Shown here: positions 10,985 to 23,124 of the stretch, piece after piece
How positions within the stretch are numbered: the first letter of the stretch is position 1
Layout: each line of letters opens with the position of its first letter
Assembly: GCA_023105745.1 (NCBI GenBank)
Contig: JALGQZ010000013.1
Span: 24,500,605-24,564,604 of the forward strand
From: Austropuccinia psidii
Lineage: Eukaryota > Basidiomycota > Pucciniomycetes > Pucciniales > Sphaerophragmiaceae
Reading direction: 5' to 3'
DNA length: 64,000 nucleotides
Position numbers and translations under genes: made by a program
The notes under the pieces: generated by a model
Seen by the model: the letters and a program-made list of their open reading frames with translations, nothing else
The model's database searches: none
What the model was told of the DNA's origin: nothing

Positions 10985-12060
10985 ATTTCTTGCAAAGTAA
11001 CCATTGACTTTTGAACTAATTTCAGTAGGTGTCATTTTCAAGAATTTGTCACCTACATTAAACAATTTATGGTTGATTTGAAAAGAAAATCCAAAATGAG
11101 TTCTTTCATCATTATTGAAAATTGCTGGAGGATTTTTTGCTTAATTATGAGCCATTGTTGATGTCTTCAAAAGGATTTCCATGATGCCAGGTTTTTTGAA
11201 AAATTGATCTCCATTTTCAATTTGGGGAAGTGTAAGCAATGCTAAGATGGGGTGAAGACAGTTGGAAGGGGATAGAAATATTTTTTGGAGACAAAATAAA
11301 ATATACCATAAGTCCAATAATTGAGATCATTTGAATCTTGATGTGGCTTATTGAGAAATCCATCTTGAGTGACAATGACATTTGTAAAAGATTTCAATTC
11401 TTACTTTGGATTGGCAGAAGTCCATTCCAGTTGACTGAAGCTTGGTAATTTGGCTGCTTCCATTAATGATTGATTTTCATTTGACGCTAATTTAGAAAAA
11501 TTAGATATTCTTAAGTAAATGAATTTGTCATATTGTTGAAGTTTTTACCATTTCTTATTATATGTTTCAATTTGATTAGGAGTTAAACCAGGTTTTCAGG
11601 AGTAAACACCTAAAATTTTTGATATTAATTAGTAATTAATAAAATAAAAAAGCAAAAAAATGTCACAAACATGCAGATTTTTTTAGAATCAGAACCAGGA
11701 TTCAAGCCAATACCTTACATAATTCCACCTGGTTCTTGTTTATTTCTTTTTATCTCTTGGATATTTTGGGATAAGGCCTTTTAGGATTTGAAAGGGTGCA
11801 GAAAATTTTTCAAAAGGGTTTATTTCATAAATGAAAACAGGTAAGAATTGCTTTTTTGTTTTATCAATTATTACATAAGGATGGGGTAAAGTGTTTACTT
11901 ATGGAAGTTTTGACCATGAGGAATTGGCTGCTTTCTTTTCAATTGAGATTGTTGAGAAGTTTTTATATCCTCTGTTCAAATGGCCAAGGTGGGACATTAT
12001 CTGTTTTGAATCATGGATATGTTGTTTTTGGCTTCATTTAAGTTTTATTTTATGATTTTT
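10985..12060 (-). pseudogene. Tet-like 2OG-Fe(II) oxygenase relic, copy 2
   Basis: Reading from about 12060 down: a block like VIDKTKKQFLPVFIYE (about 11860), then KPGLTPNQIETYNKKW (about 11590), LMEAAKLPSFSQLEW, KSFTNVIVTQDGFLNKPHQDSNDL with an intact H-x-D iron motif (His-Gln-Asp at 11343-11335), TYGIF, HFPKLKMEINF, a possible distal His, and a final FSFQINHKLFN block (about 11080). This order fits the double-stranded beta-helix core of Tet/JBP-like dioxygenases, enzymes that oxidise 5-methyl bases in DNA. The sequence has several stops. The orientation is opposite to copy 1, with the transposase relic between them. Confidence 0.5.
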
Positions 12061-12524
12061 TTCATTATTATTTTCCTCATGATGTTCTATATTTGGCTTA
12101 TTCCTAACCATGAAATCAAGAGGAGGAATAATAGTTTCATCATCTTTCAAATCATTCTGATGATGTGCTGAATCTGGTTAAGTCCTAACCATGAAATCAT
12201 CAGAATGATTTTCAGAGTGAGAGAGAGGAGGAGGGTTTTTTTGAATTTCAATGATGAGGGCAGGGGGGTGAAATTAAATGACATTGCAGAAATAACCCTT
12301 ATGAATAATCCACCCCTATATTGACAAATAATTAAAAAAGATAAAAAAATGAAATCAATTAAACAGAATTAGCAGCATTATCCAATATCATAATTAAAAA
12401 AAGAATCAAAATAAAAATACAAAAAATAAAAATAAAAATAAGAATCATGAGCTATTATCATTATCAATTAAAAAAAATAAGAAAATTCATCAGTTATTAT
12501 CATCAGGAAAAAAAGATAATAAGC
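12061..12524. other. intergenic, partly repeated
   Basis: CTAACCATGAAATCA occurs twice about 80 bp apart (near 12105 and 12185), each beside a CATCAGAATGAT-like motif. Otherwise A-rich with no gene. Confidence 0.4.
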
Positions 12525-12925
12525 AAAAGTAATGGTTAGTTTAAAAAGAAGAAAAAAAGAAATTGAAAATAGAAATGATCAGGAATCATAATAATCAAAA
12601 GAAATAAAATAATAATTGATCATCAGTGATTATAATCAGAAAAAAATAGAAAAGAAAGAATTAGTTATTTATGATGATCATCAGAAAAATAAATAAATTT
12701 AAATTAGAGATGATCAGTAATGATCATAATTAAATAAGTAAAGATAATCAGTGATGATCATCAGAAAAAAAGGGACATTGGTTAGTTGTTATGATCATCA
12801 GAAAAATAAATAGAAAAAAAAAGGAAATTGAAAATAAATATGATCAATAATGAGCATGAGTAAACAAAAAATAATATTAAAATTGATCATTAGAAAGAAA
12901 GGAGAAAAAAATCATAGGTTAGTTA
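12525..12925. repeat. degenerate tandem repeat, about 135 bp unit
   Basis: The phrases GGTTAGTT, ATGATCATCAGAAAAAT and AAATTGAAAATA recur in the same order (GGTTAGTT at about 12534, 12780 and 12917). The last two are about 137 bp apart. Units are diverged and A-rich, and ATGATCAT is itself palindromic. There is no coding potential. Confidence 0.5.
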
Positions 12926-12999
12926 TATTAATCATCACAAATATGAAAGAAAAACTCAAGGATAAAAAAAGGATAAGAAACATGCTCAGTAACTTTCAG

Positions 13000-13635
13000 A
13001 AATGATAGATAAAAAAAATAGACTTCATCAATACAGGTGGACAACCTTAATTGAATCCTTGCAGAGCCAAAAAGTTGGGTACCCCAGCTCTCTTTGGTCT
13101 TTTTCCTTTGTCCCACCTTTTTGTGTGTACTTTGCTTTTTTATTTATTTAAAGCCATACTATGGCCTTAAATCCTTTTAAATTGATCCCACACAGGATTT
13201 ACATCCTGTATGGCAAATCCTTATCCAATTCAGTAAATATACACAACACCTTAATTTTGACTGAAATTTTGGTAAGTTTGCATAAACCATATGCAACTTT
13301 AAGTTTAAGTTTATTTAAGCATAAATTTAACAATTTTTAAAAAAAATTAAAATAAAATTCAATTTTATTGTGAGATTCTTAAATCTTCTAATAACATAAG
13401 AAATAATCATTTTTGGGTATAACACCCTATGGGTTTACCCTAGCTTATTTTTTGTTTAGAATCCAAAAATGGCATAATAATTATAAATTTGTTTATCTAA
13501 ACAAAAATTATACTTATTTTTTTGTTATTTTTTATTCTAAATCCAATTTAAAAGTCTGTTCAAGACTGCATCAACTGTATATAAAGTTATTTGTGGCCTT
13601 ATGGGTATGTCATATATACCTCACTAGCTCAGACA
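13000..13635 (-). repeat. LTR fragment of the solo-LTR family D, 5' part only
   Basis: On the minus strand this starts at about 13633 with a TGAG-like end and the phrase TGAGGTATATATGACATACCC. It runs to the segment that reads (minus strand) CAAAGAGAGCTGGGGTACCC at about 13095-13075, the order seen in the LTRs at 16817, 41451 and 28101-30417. Homology is lost further left, where the tandem repeat begins. It is closest to the solo LTR inside the hAT element. Confidence 0.65.
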
Positions 13636-14004
13636 TAATAACTTTAGACTTTGTCACTTTGGTCACTTTTTTTTTTTTTAAGATATAATATATTTAATAT
13701 TTTAATTAATTAATTTCTTTAATTTCTTTTCTCAAATAATTCAAAAATAATTTTTTCTTGTAAAAAAGTTCTTTTATCCTTAAATATTTTCTTGTAGGGT
13801 AATTCTGTATAAATGTTTATTTTTAGTAAAACAATAAATCTTCAATAATTTTTTTTAAAAAATATCATAAATAATAGACAGAAATTTTAGGTGTTTTTTA
13901 TCTTTATATGAATTTTTTGGATATTTTTTAATATTTTTGCTTGATAAATATTTTGAGGACAGGAAAAGTAATTTATTTTGATCAAATTTTCACATCCATA
14001 CCTC
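13636..14004 (+). repeat. decayed 3' end of a family-B LTR
   Basis: It follows the last 370 bp of element B's LTR, with CTTTGTCACTTTGGTCACTTTT at the left, then TTTTCTTGTAGGGTA-like spacing, and a clear match to TTTTGAGGACAGGAAAAGTA near the end (13950-13975). It ends CATCCATACCTCA where the intact LTR ends CATATCCACACCTTACA. It directly abuts the minus-strand LTR fragment to its left, which probably inserted into it. Confidence 0.65.
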
Positions 14005-15935
14005 AAAGACTTAAAATAACTCTAAAATTTCATATAATACTTAATTTAAATTAAATTATAATACAAAAAATGGAACAATATCTTTACTAAATTATCTAAT
14101 AGTAAAAATAAAAGCCAAATAAATTCTCATAATATCATTTATTTAAGCATTCAAAGTGATACAATGAACCCAACATATAGTTAAAAATTCAAGCCAAATG
14201 ATACTATACAATAACATGAGCTTCATCAAAAAAATACTTCATATTAAATAATTATTAAAGAAATTATTCAATTTAAAAAACCACTGTTTCAATAACTCAA
14301 TCTAACTATACCACCTCAAAATTCCAAAAAAAATTAGATCAATAATGTGTAATTAAAATGAAAAAAACTTAAAAATATGGTTCAGTTTCCAAAAAAAAAT
14401 TGGGGAAATGATTGTATCAAATTACACAATCTCAAAAACACTAATAAGCTCAAAGATCCTAGATTAGCATTTTTTCTAAGTCTCCTTTTTGGAGAGTGCT
14501 TATTGAATTGTAGAAATAATATGAATATAGGTACTCTATTTCTCATTTTCCTAGCATTTGAATCTTTTTTTGACCGATAAACTAAGAATTCCTTTCCCAT
14601 ATTAAGGATTTATTTATCCTCATATTTTACAATAATATTAAACGAAATATTAAAATATAAGTAGAAAGATCATTATACATTATATTAAAAATTATTATTG
14701 AAATAACTCATTTTTTGAAGGAATTTAAATAATTAGTTAAAAATCTCAACATAAAATACAAAGCTCCCATATCATATTATTAATAGTAATTAGTTATTAT
14801 TATTAAAATTTATAAATAAAATAATTTCTTTATATACTTATAAAAAAATATTTATTCCTAATAAATTTTATATTTGAAGTAAAATATTATTTTAAATATT
14901 TATCAGATGTATAATATTATTTCTCAATTAATTTATTTAAATAATTCTTTTGTAGTTCTTATAAAAGTTTTAATTTCAAAAAGGAAAAAATTCATTCTTT
15001 TATTTTATTAAAAATACTATTTAGTATATTTACAAAGGAATCTAATACATCTTAGGAACTTATAATTGAAGGTTCTTTTTTTAATAAAGCAAAAAAACTT
15101 TTTATTTATATTTTAACCATAAATTAATTTCCTTATTCAATTTCAAAACTGAATAAGTTTAAAAATTGATTTAAATTATATTTCTATTTTGTTTTGATTA
15201 TTATTAATATCAATATCTTTTGATTAATGAATTTTAATAAAGTTTTTTTTATATTTTGGTTTATTAAAAAAAATATTTATATATATATATTCCATAGTAA
15301 TATGAATACCCTTTTTTTCCTTATACGATTTGATAAACTCCATTCTAAGTTTTATTTTTAATTTTTTTATTTATGGTATAATTAATCTTATAAGGACAAT
15401 ATTAATTTCTAATGATAATGGAGTTAAGTTTTATAAAATCAATAAATTTTGATTACATTTGATTTTAATCATTTGTATTTCATTTTGTTTTAATAATCAT
15501 GATTGTAATAACTATTAATGAAAATTTCCTTAAAATCTTCTTTAATTTAAATTGATTTTATCATTTTCTAAATAATCAAATTAAAAATTAAATTCTTAAA
15601 ATGATTTCCATATTTACATAAGTTTTTATGTTATTTCAAAAGATTTTCTTTTTTGAAAAAAACAAAAAAATCGAAATTTAAAGTAAATGGTTAAATAAAT
15701 AGTTAAAAAAAAAACAGGTCATAAAAAAAATTATTCCCTAAGATTTGTTTTAAAAAAATTTAAATTACTCAGTTAAAGTAAAGGTTAAAAAAAAAAAAAA
15801 CAAAAAACAAAAAAAAAAGCATATTTTTAATGTTTTAAAAACTTGTTTTTTTTTATGTATGATTTTTTGGGATTTTCAAATTAATTATTAAACTTAATTT
15901 AAGAATTTTAATTAAAAAAAAAATCTTTTAAAAAA

Positions 15936-15971
<36 letters not shown>

Positions 15972-16429
15972 TTTATTATTGTTTAAATTGAAAAGGAACT
16001 ATTTATATAGATTATAATATCTAAATAAAGAAATATATATATGTATACATATATATATCAAATTTTCTTTTTCTTTTTCTTTTTGAAATAAATTGTTTAA
16101 TTATTTTTTCTCAAAAATTTAAGAACTTTATAATAATTATATTAAATATAATTTATATAAATATATAAAGATATATTTAATTATCATAATTATTAATTAT
16201 TTAATTCAATTAAAAAAAACAAATCAAATAAAAATAAAAACATAATTATTTATGAGATAATTCAATATTATAATTTTTCTTTTTTTTGTGGATTAAAAAA
16301 TGTATATAATTATTATTATTTTTTCCTTTTTTTTTTTTTGAAGAATTTAATTAATTTAATAATAATAAATATTATTATAATTCCATATAAAATAATAAAA
16401 AAATAATTATTTATTTTATCTTATTTTAT

Positions 16430-16462
<33 letters not shown>

Positions 16463-16612
16463 CTTTTTTTTTTCAGAGAAAATTATTTTTCTTTTATTTA
16501 ATTCAATTTTTTCTATTAAAATTTTAGAAAAAAAATAAAAAAAATAATTTCTTATTTTAAATTTCAAAATAAATTAATTTCACATTAAAATTATAATTAG
16601 AATTATAATAAG
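14005..16612. other. AT low-complexity interval without a gene
   Basis: Extremely AT-rich, with homopolymers up to about 25 A (16438-16462) and an (AT)n run at about 15938-15967. No coding-quality frame and no recognised element. Confidence 0.75.
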
Positions 16613-16702
16613 TTGGTAAAAACACATAAGAGCTTACATTTCTTTAGCATCAATTGGTGAAAACACATAATTTTATGGTAAAAACATGTAAGGGGTGGTT
16701 TT

Positions 16703-16816
16703 TAAATGAAATCTGGCTATTTATGGAATTATCAATGCAATAAAGGGCATTTTTAAGGCTATTAATGGCATTATCAATGCAATAAAGGGAATTATTAATG
16801 CCATAAATAGCATTAT
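16703..16816. repeat. 21-bp palindromic minisatellite, left part
   Basis: Units of the ATTATTAATGCCATAAATGGC type, diverged. The array is interrupted at 16816/18728 by the solo LTR and continues on the far side. Confidence 0.65.
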
Positions 16817-18727
16817 TGTGAGCCTTGAGGTATATTTTACATACCCAAATAGGCCACAATCATCTTAAAAATAAATTTTGAATTATGCATAACTCATAAT
16901 TCATGCATATATCCAAACTTCATCATTTTTGATTTCAGAAAAGATGGATAACTTTTTATTGAGTAAGTAAATCCATGGATTTAAGGCCAGATTTGGATTC
17001 TACACAAAAATTCACCTAGGGTAGCTCCATAGAGTGAATAAGCTCAAACTAACTCTTTGAGGTGGTAATATGGAAAATAATTCAATACCACATCATCAAT
17101 ACCACATAAAAGATCTGTGAAAAGTTTTGTTTTTCTTAATTTCACACCAAAATAATGGGAATGTGAGAAATCCCATGTTACATATACACTAAGGATAGTG
17201 TTATGCATGTTTTGAGCACTTAATATTGTGGTATTCTTACATGGACTTTTGGTACACCCATAGTGGATATCTCACTTTAAGCTCAATTTTCTATTTTGAT
17301 GTGAAAAATAAGCAAGGGGGACAAAAGACATCAAAGAGAGCCAGGGTACCCAACTTCTGAGGCCTCAGAGGTGTGGACAGCTCCAAAGCTTTTATCTATG
17401 GCTGATATTGGCCTAATTGGTAAACTAAAACCTTTTGGAAACTTGGTTACCATGTTACAACTACAGTAAATCTTAAGAAAATAGCAAATAACCTGCTATT
17501 TTGACATGCCAAGGAGGTAAAAAGCTACTTAGACTCCTGTAACCATGTCAATTCTTAATGATTTTCCATGGATAAACCCCAAAAGAGTAATTAAAACCCT
17601 TTTTGGACTTGTATCCATTGAATTACCTCATAGCAACCAGTTAAACACTGATATTTGCAATTCTATGTAGAAATGAGGTAAAAACTTCAAAAATTCATTA
17701 AAAATACAATTCTTAATGAATATTTCTGAAAACTTCAGGACCAATGGAGGACTGTATTATCTATTGTACAACCAAAAAGAATTACAGTTTTACTAGTAAA
17801 ATTGAAAGTTTTACTTACATTCCATTTTTGACTATTCTATGTGAAACACTGAATCTTCAAAAATTCACAGTAATTACAACCTGTGATGAAATTGCCAATA
17901 ACATTGATAACTTTGAGAAATAAATTATTATTTTGGAATAAAAGCAGATTTACAGATTTTACTTCTTTTATTCTTAACCATATTGGGGTTGGTAGTCATG
18001 TAAAAGCATCAATTAAGTAATTATGATAATCTTACGTGACAACAGATGATGCAATCAATAATCCAAAAGAGTTTATTGTTTTCTCACTCACTGGTTTTTC
18101 AGTTTTCTCCATGGCATGCCTCTGTGAGCTGTTTTTGACTTAAAAGAGGCCTCCTCTTGCTGTTTTTTCCACATCATCATCATCATCTTATCATCATTTC
18201 TAACATTGTTACCAACAAGTAAGTATTAGTTAAAAGCTATTCTTAAGTTTTTTAGTTCTTTCAGAATCAATAATAAAGACGTCAAATCATAGAATCCAAC
18301 TATAAATTGTTCTAATACTCTTATAAATTCATTTTGATCCTTTAAATCCACAATTCTACATCAAATCTCTCTATCTTATCTTTCAATAAGTTCTTTGGAA
18401 TATTAGTGAGTGATTTATCTTTAATTCTTAAAGTTTTTCTCCAAAATTAGTTTTCTTCAAGAATTACCATTATAATTATATATTAGAATAATTTTATTAT
18501 TTTAATAAAAAGAAGTTTTATTATTAAAATCTTCTTGTAATTGATTCTTGTAGACAATTACTTGCTCACTGTTAAAATCACTAGTAGTGTTTAACATGTG
18601 AAATAAATAATTCTTTAATCATTTAATTGTGGCTATAATAACACTTTTTTATTATATTTCATAATAACAGTCATAGTACTGTTGATTAATAGTAATATTA
18701 TCATCAGCTTCATAGACACATCTTACA
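16817..18727 (+). repeat. solo LTR, family D (1911 bp), with 5-bp target duplication
   Basis: It starts TGTGAGCC and ends CTTACA. The 5 bp on each side are identical: ATTAT at 16812-16816 and ATTAT at 18728-18732. No internal retroelement sequence is present, so this is a solo LTR left by LTR-LTR recombination. It is colinear along its whole length with the LTR at 41451-43354 and, more weakly, with the minus-strand copy at 28101-30417. The site is inside the minisatellite of the TIR element. Confidence 0.93.
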
Positions 18728-18734
18728 ATTATTG

Positions 18735-19145
18735 ATTCCATAAATTGCATTGTTAATGCCACAAATGGCATTATTAATTCCATCAATTGCATTGTTAATG
18801 CCACAAATGATATTTTTAATGCCATAAATGGCATTAACAAGGAAATTATTGGAATAAATAATTTAAGGCCATTCATGCTATTTTTAATTCCATTAAAAAT
18901 AGAATGAATGGCATTTTTAATGCCACAAATGGGATTGTTAATTCCATTTATGGTATTTTTAAGGCCATTAATGCCATTGTTGAGGCCATTTATCACATTG
19001 TTAAATGCATAAATGGCATAGTGAATTCCATACAATACTATGGCCATAATTGCCATCTATATGTCATTCTTGATACCATTTATGGAATTATTATGTCATT
19101 TGTGATTCCATTTATAGCACCTTTGATACCATAAATGGAAATTTT
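18735..19145. repeat. 21-bp palindromic minisatellite, right part
   Basis: The first four units line up without gaps on a 21-bp period with consensus ATTNTTAATGCCANAAATGGC, which contains the palindrome GCCATNNATGGC. Later units drift in length. Because 21 is divisible by three, both strands stay open for long stretches and give Asn/Gly/Ile-rich pseudo-proteins (for example 19056-18652 on the minus strand), which I do not regard as genes. Confidence 0.75.
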
Positions 19146-19754
19146 AATTCCAAAAATAAAATTTCAACTTTCACTTCTCATAACTTAAAGTTTTAATTCA
19201 ATTGATTTCATAAATGTCATTTTCAAGTTAATTAAAAACATGAACAAAAAAAGAAAAAACATAAAAAAGGGACTTTTTTTTGGGCATAAAATTGTCTTGG
19301 CAAAAAAAAAAAAAAAAAAAAAATCCTCAAATTTTGGGCTTTTGGTTTTTTTTTTTATTCTCAGGAGTTTTCCCTTGATTTTTTTTTTTTTAAAAAAAAA
19401 AAAACATTATGGAAATTTATAATTGGGAACATTTATAATGAATTTTTTTTTTCAAAAAAAAAAATAGACTATTTCTCCAAATTGGTCAAATTTGAGAAAT
19501 TTGGCCAAAAAAAAAAAAATATGAAAAAATTTGTGGATATTGACATCCCATTTTGGGAAAAATATGGCAAAAAAAAAAAATTAAAAAAAAACAACAACAA
19601 CCTCAAAACTGATTCTGAAGAATTTTTTTTTTTTTGAAAAATAAGGTCATTTATTTGTTTTTATCATAAACTTACATGTTTTTGACCATAAATTAGTAAA
19701 AACACCTAAGTTTTTGTTAAAAACATCTAAAGTCTTATGTGTGTTTACCAACAC

Positions 19755-20790
19755 CCATTTTTAATTATATAAAATATAATTTATTCAAAATAATTTTTTT
19801 CTATTATCTTTTAATTATTATTTAAAATAAAAACATTAGAATAAATTTAAATTTATAATTTAAATATATTATTATATTATAAATAAATGAAGAATTATAT
19901 ATTTTTGGTAAATTAATTTATTTATTTTTTGAAGTCTTTTCTATAAATATTTAATAAGTTTAATTTTAAACATTTAATTTAAATAAATCTTATTATTCAT
20001 TAATTAAAATCTCTCTTGAATTTTTTTTTTTAATCTTAAATTACTTATAATTAATAATTTTTAAAATATTTTATTTAAATAATTAAATTTAATGAATTTT
20101 TTGAGTGGTATTTATAAATTTAAATCATTTGATTTGTTAAGAAAAGAAATATTATTATATTTCTTGAAATATTTACTAATAATTTTATTAAACTTATATT
20201 TAGTTTTTTTTTTCTAATTATTTTGTTAATATATATAAGTTAAGAATTATATTTTATATATTATTATTTAAAAAGTTAATATATATCCAGAAATTTGAAT
20301 AAAATTAACCTATTTAATCTATTTTATAAAATAAATTAATATTTAAAAAAAATTATTTAAAATAAAATGGTTTAATAAATTAATAATTATTATCTAAATT
20401 ATTATCTTTATAAATTCTAATTATTAATTTAAATTCAAAATATTGATTTATTTTAAGAATTATTTTTTAAATAATTATTTTGATTAAAAAATTCAAAAAT
20501 TAAAAAAAAATTCATTTAAAATATTTTTAATATATAATTCTTATTTATTTATTAAAAATTTTATATATATATAAATATATATATATAATATTATTATTGT
20601 AATTAAATCAAAATTTCGAATTAATTTAATTTAATTTTTTTTTTTTTTTTTTTGATTTAAATTAAAATTTAAAATTTCCAAAAAAAAAAAAAAAATTTGA
20701 TTTAAAAAAAAAAATTAATATTTAATTTAATTTAATTTAAATATATTTAAATATATATTTATAAAAATATTTTTTTTATATTCTTATAAG

Positions 20791-20821
<31 letters not shown>

Positions 20822-21694
20822 AAAAATTACTTATTATTGAAAAAACACACACACACACACACACTTTTAAAAAATTGAATTAAATTTATAAAAATTATTT
20901 TTTTTATTTTTTTTTTTCAATATTTTATTAAATTAATTAATTTTTTTTTTTTTTTTTTAATAAATGAAGAAAAAAAAAACTTAATTTTAATTATTATTTA
21001 TGTTTTTTTTTTTTCTTTTTTTTTTTTACTTTTATTTGATTTTTCAAGAAAAAAAAAAAAAATTATTTAAGTTAATTTTTTTTTTTTTTTGATTTTTTAA
21101 AAATAAGTTATATTTTGAAAAAAAAAAAAAAAAAAAGATTAATTCAAAATTTAAATTGATATATATATATATATATTTATATATAGAACTTATTTATTTA
21201 TTTAGATTTTTTTTTTTTTGTTTAAAAATTAATTTTAATTAAGTAAAAAAAAAAAAGAATAAATATTATTATTATTATTATGATTAAGATTTATTTATTA
21301 AAAAAAAAAAAAAAAACTATTTAATGAAAGATTAAAAAAAAAAATAGATATATATATATATATTAATAATAATAATAATTAAAGAATTAAATTATTTTTT
21401 TTGAAAAAAAAATTCTTTTAAATTAAATAAATCAAAAAAAATATATTAATTAAATTTAAATTTTTTATTTTTTTTTTATTTTTTTGATTTTAAAATTAAA
21501 AAAAAAAAAATTCAAATAAAATGAGTTTATTTATTTATTTATTTAAATAAAATTATTTATTTTAAAACAAGAATTATTATTTTAAAAACTAAATCAAATT
21601 ATAATAATATTTATATTCATAGTTAATAATGATATATATATATATATATTTGTGTATTAATAACTATGTTTAAATTTAAATAAATGAAATTGTA
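19755..21694. other. AT low-complexity interval without a gene
   Basis: Dense poly-A and poly-T tracts, AT dinucleotide runs and an (AC)n run at about 20844-20864. No coding-quality frame. Confidence 0.8.
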
Positions 21695-22146
21695 TTGGTA
21701 AACACATCTAAGATTTTAGTAAACACACATAAGCTCTTATGTTTTTCTTACCAATTTTTATTCAAAAGCATATAATTTTATGGAAAAACATAAAAAAACT
21801 CAAACTAAGTTTTAGGTTATTATTTTGATTTATTTATTTATTATTATTATTTTTTTCTCTTTTTTGGCTTCTAAATCAAATAAAATTATGAAATATTTTT
21901 TTTGTTTTATCATTTTCCTTTTAAATGATAAATCTGAAAAATATGTCATAATTCTCTCTGCTTTAGAAGCCACCAAAGAACAAAAAAATAAAATAAATCA
22001 AAATAGTATCCCCAAAATTAATTATAGGATTTTATTAAAAAAAAAAAACAACATTTTTTTTTATTTTTTGCCATAAAATTATGTGCTTTTGGCCAAAAAT
22101 TGGTAAAAAAAACACATAACAGCTTATGTGTGTTTACCAACACCCA
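21695..22146. mobile_element. MITE, about 450 bp, with TIRs of about 85 bp
   Basis: The left end (TTGGTAAACACATCTAAG...) and the reverse complement of the right end (GTGTTGGTAAACACACATAAG...) match through about 85 bp, including ACATAAGCT, TTACCAATTTTT and CATAATTTTATGG. The ends match those of the larger TIR element at 16613-19754, so it is a deletion derivative or a relative mobilised by the same source. The small frame inside (21825-22076) is not credible as a gene. Confidence 0.7.
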
Positions 22147-23124
22147 AATTAAATTAATTGATTCAAAATTATGTTTTATTTTGTTTTGTTTTTTAAAGAT
22201 GATTTTTATGATCCTTAATTGAAAATACTACACTATTTAATTAGTTTAATTTCATAATTTAAAGAAAGAAAATTAAAAAAGAAAAAAAAGTTTGTTCATT
22301 TTTTTTTTCTTCTTAATAAACTTACCAAAGAATAAAAAAAATTTAATCCTTTTTTTTTTTGTTTTTCAAAATTCTCTTTTTTTTTTTTTTTAATTGATTT
22401 CAATTTTATTCAAGAAATTATAATAAAAATTAAAAATCAAAATGAATAAATAAATAATAATAACAAAGAATTAATTTTTTTTTTTTTATTATTTCTTTTT
22501 TTTTTTTTGAAAAAATAAATAATTTTAGATTTTAATTTATTTTAATTAAAATGATTAATTTTAATAATAATAATAAAAATAAAAATTCATTTTTTATAAA
22601 TTTTATTTTCTCAACTTTTTTAATTTAAAAATTTAAAGTTTTTAAAAAAAAATTAATTTTATAAAAAAACTAAAAATTCTTTTTAAATTTTTAGATGTCA
22701 TATAAATATATATTTTTATGTTTTTTAAAAAAATAGAACTTGATGATTGAAAGATAAAAGCTATAGATTAAACCTTTGATTTCTTTTTAAATTGATTTTA
22801 ACTTTTAATTATTATTATTTTTTAGGAATTTTCTTATAGTGTTATATTCACACCCCATTTCAAAAACAAACAAAAAGAGTTAACTGAGTGTCTATTATTG
22901 GATATTAATTTAGTATTATTATTATTATTTAAAAAATAAGATTGGTTAGATTTATGGAGTAAGGTTAAGTAATAGAGTATATGATAGTTAAATTGAATCA
23001 TTAGAGTATTATGATTGAGATTGATTTTGATAATTTGAGTTGAGATAAAATTTAATGTGATCAAGATTGATTTAATTAAATTTTCAACTGATTTAAACGA
23101 TTGATGGAAGTTGAAGTTTAAGAA
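22147..23124. other. AT-rich interval without a gene
   Basis: Homopolymer-rich to about 22700, then ordinary AT-rich sequence that becomes more balanced from about 22840. A minus-strand frame at 22834-23139 has no recognisable domain and a composition like its surroundings. I do not call it. Confidence 0.6.

Larger units (their letters stand above)
16613..19754. mobile_element. non-autonomous TIR DNA element carrying a minisatellite
   Basis: The left end (TTGGTAAAAACACATAAG, 16613-16630) is the inverted counterpart of the right end (CTTATGTGTGTTTACCAAC, 19734-19752). The subterminal sequence repeats the AAACACATAAG theme on both sides. The interior holds a 21-bp palindromic minisatellite split by a solo LTR, followed by A/T-rich sequence with the phrases GGTCAAATTTGAGAAATTTGGCC and CATCCCATTTTGGG. 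Without the solo LTR it would be about 1.2 kb. It has no transposase. A truncated relative is at 36480-36905, and the MITE at 21695 shares its ends. The transposase family that mobilises it cannot be named from sequence alone. Confidence 0.6.

Noticed and set aside
12525..12925. Regularly spaced repeats as a CRISPR array
   Set aside because: Units are diverged and A-rich with no uniform spacer length, and the genome is clearly eukaryotic.
18652..19134. Overlapping open frames on both strands rich in Asn, Gly and Ile
   Set aside because: They arise from the 21-bp minisatellite, whose period is a multiple of three and whose palindromic unit lacks stops on both strands.
19240..19422. Lys/Phe-rich frame
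   Set aside because: Encoded by poly-A and poly-T tracts inside the TIR element; composition artefact.
20844..20864. (AC)n run
   Set aside because: Ordinary dinucleotide microsatellite in low-complexity DNA.
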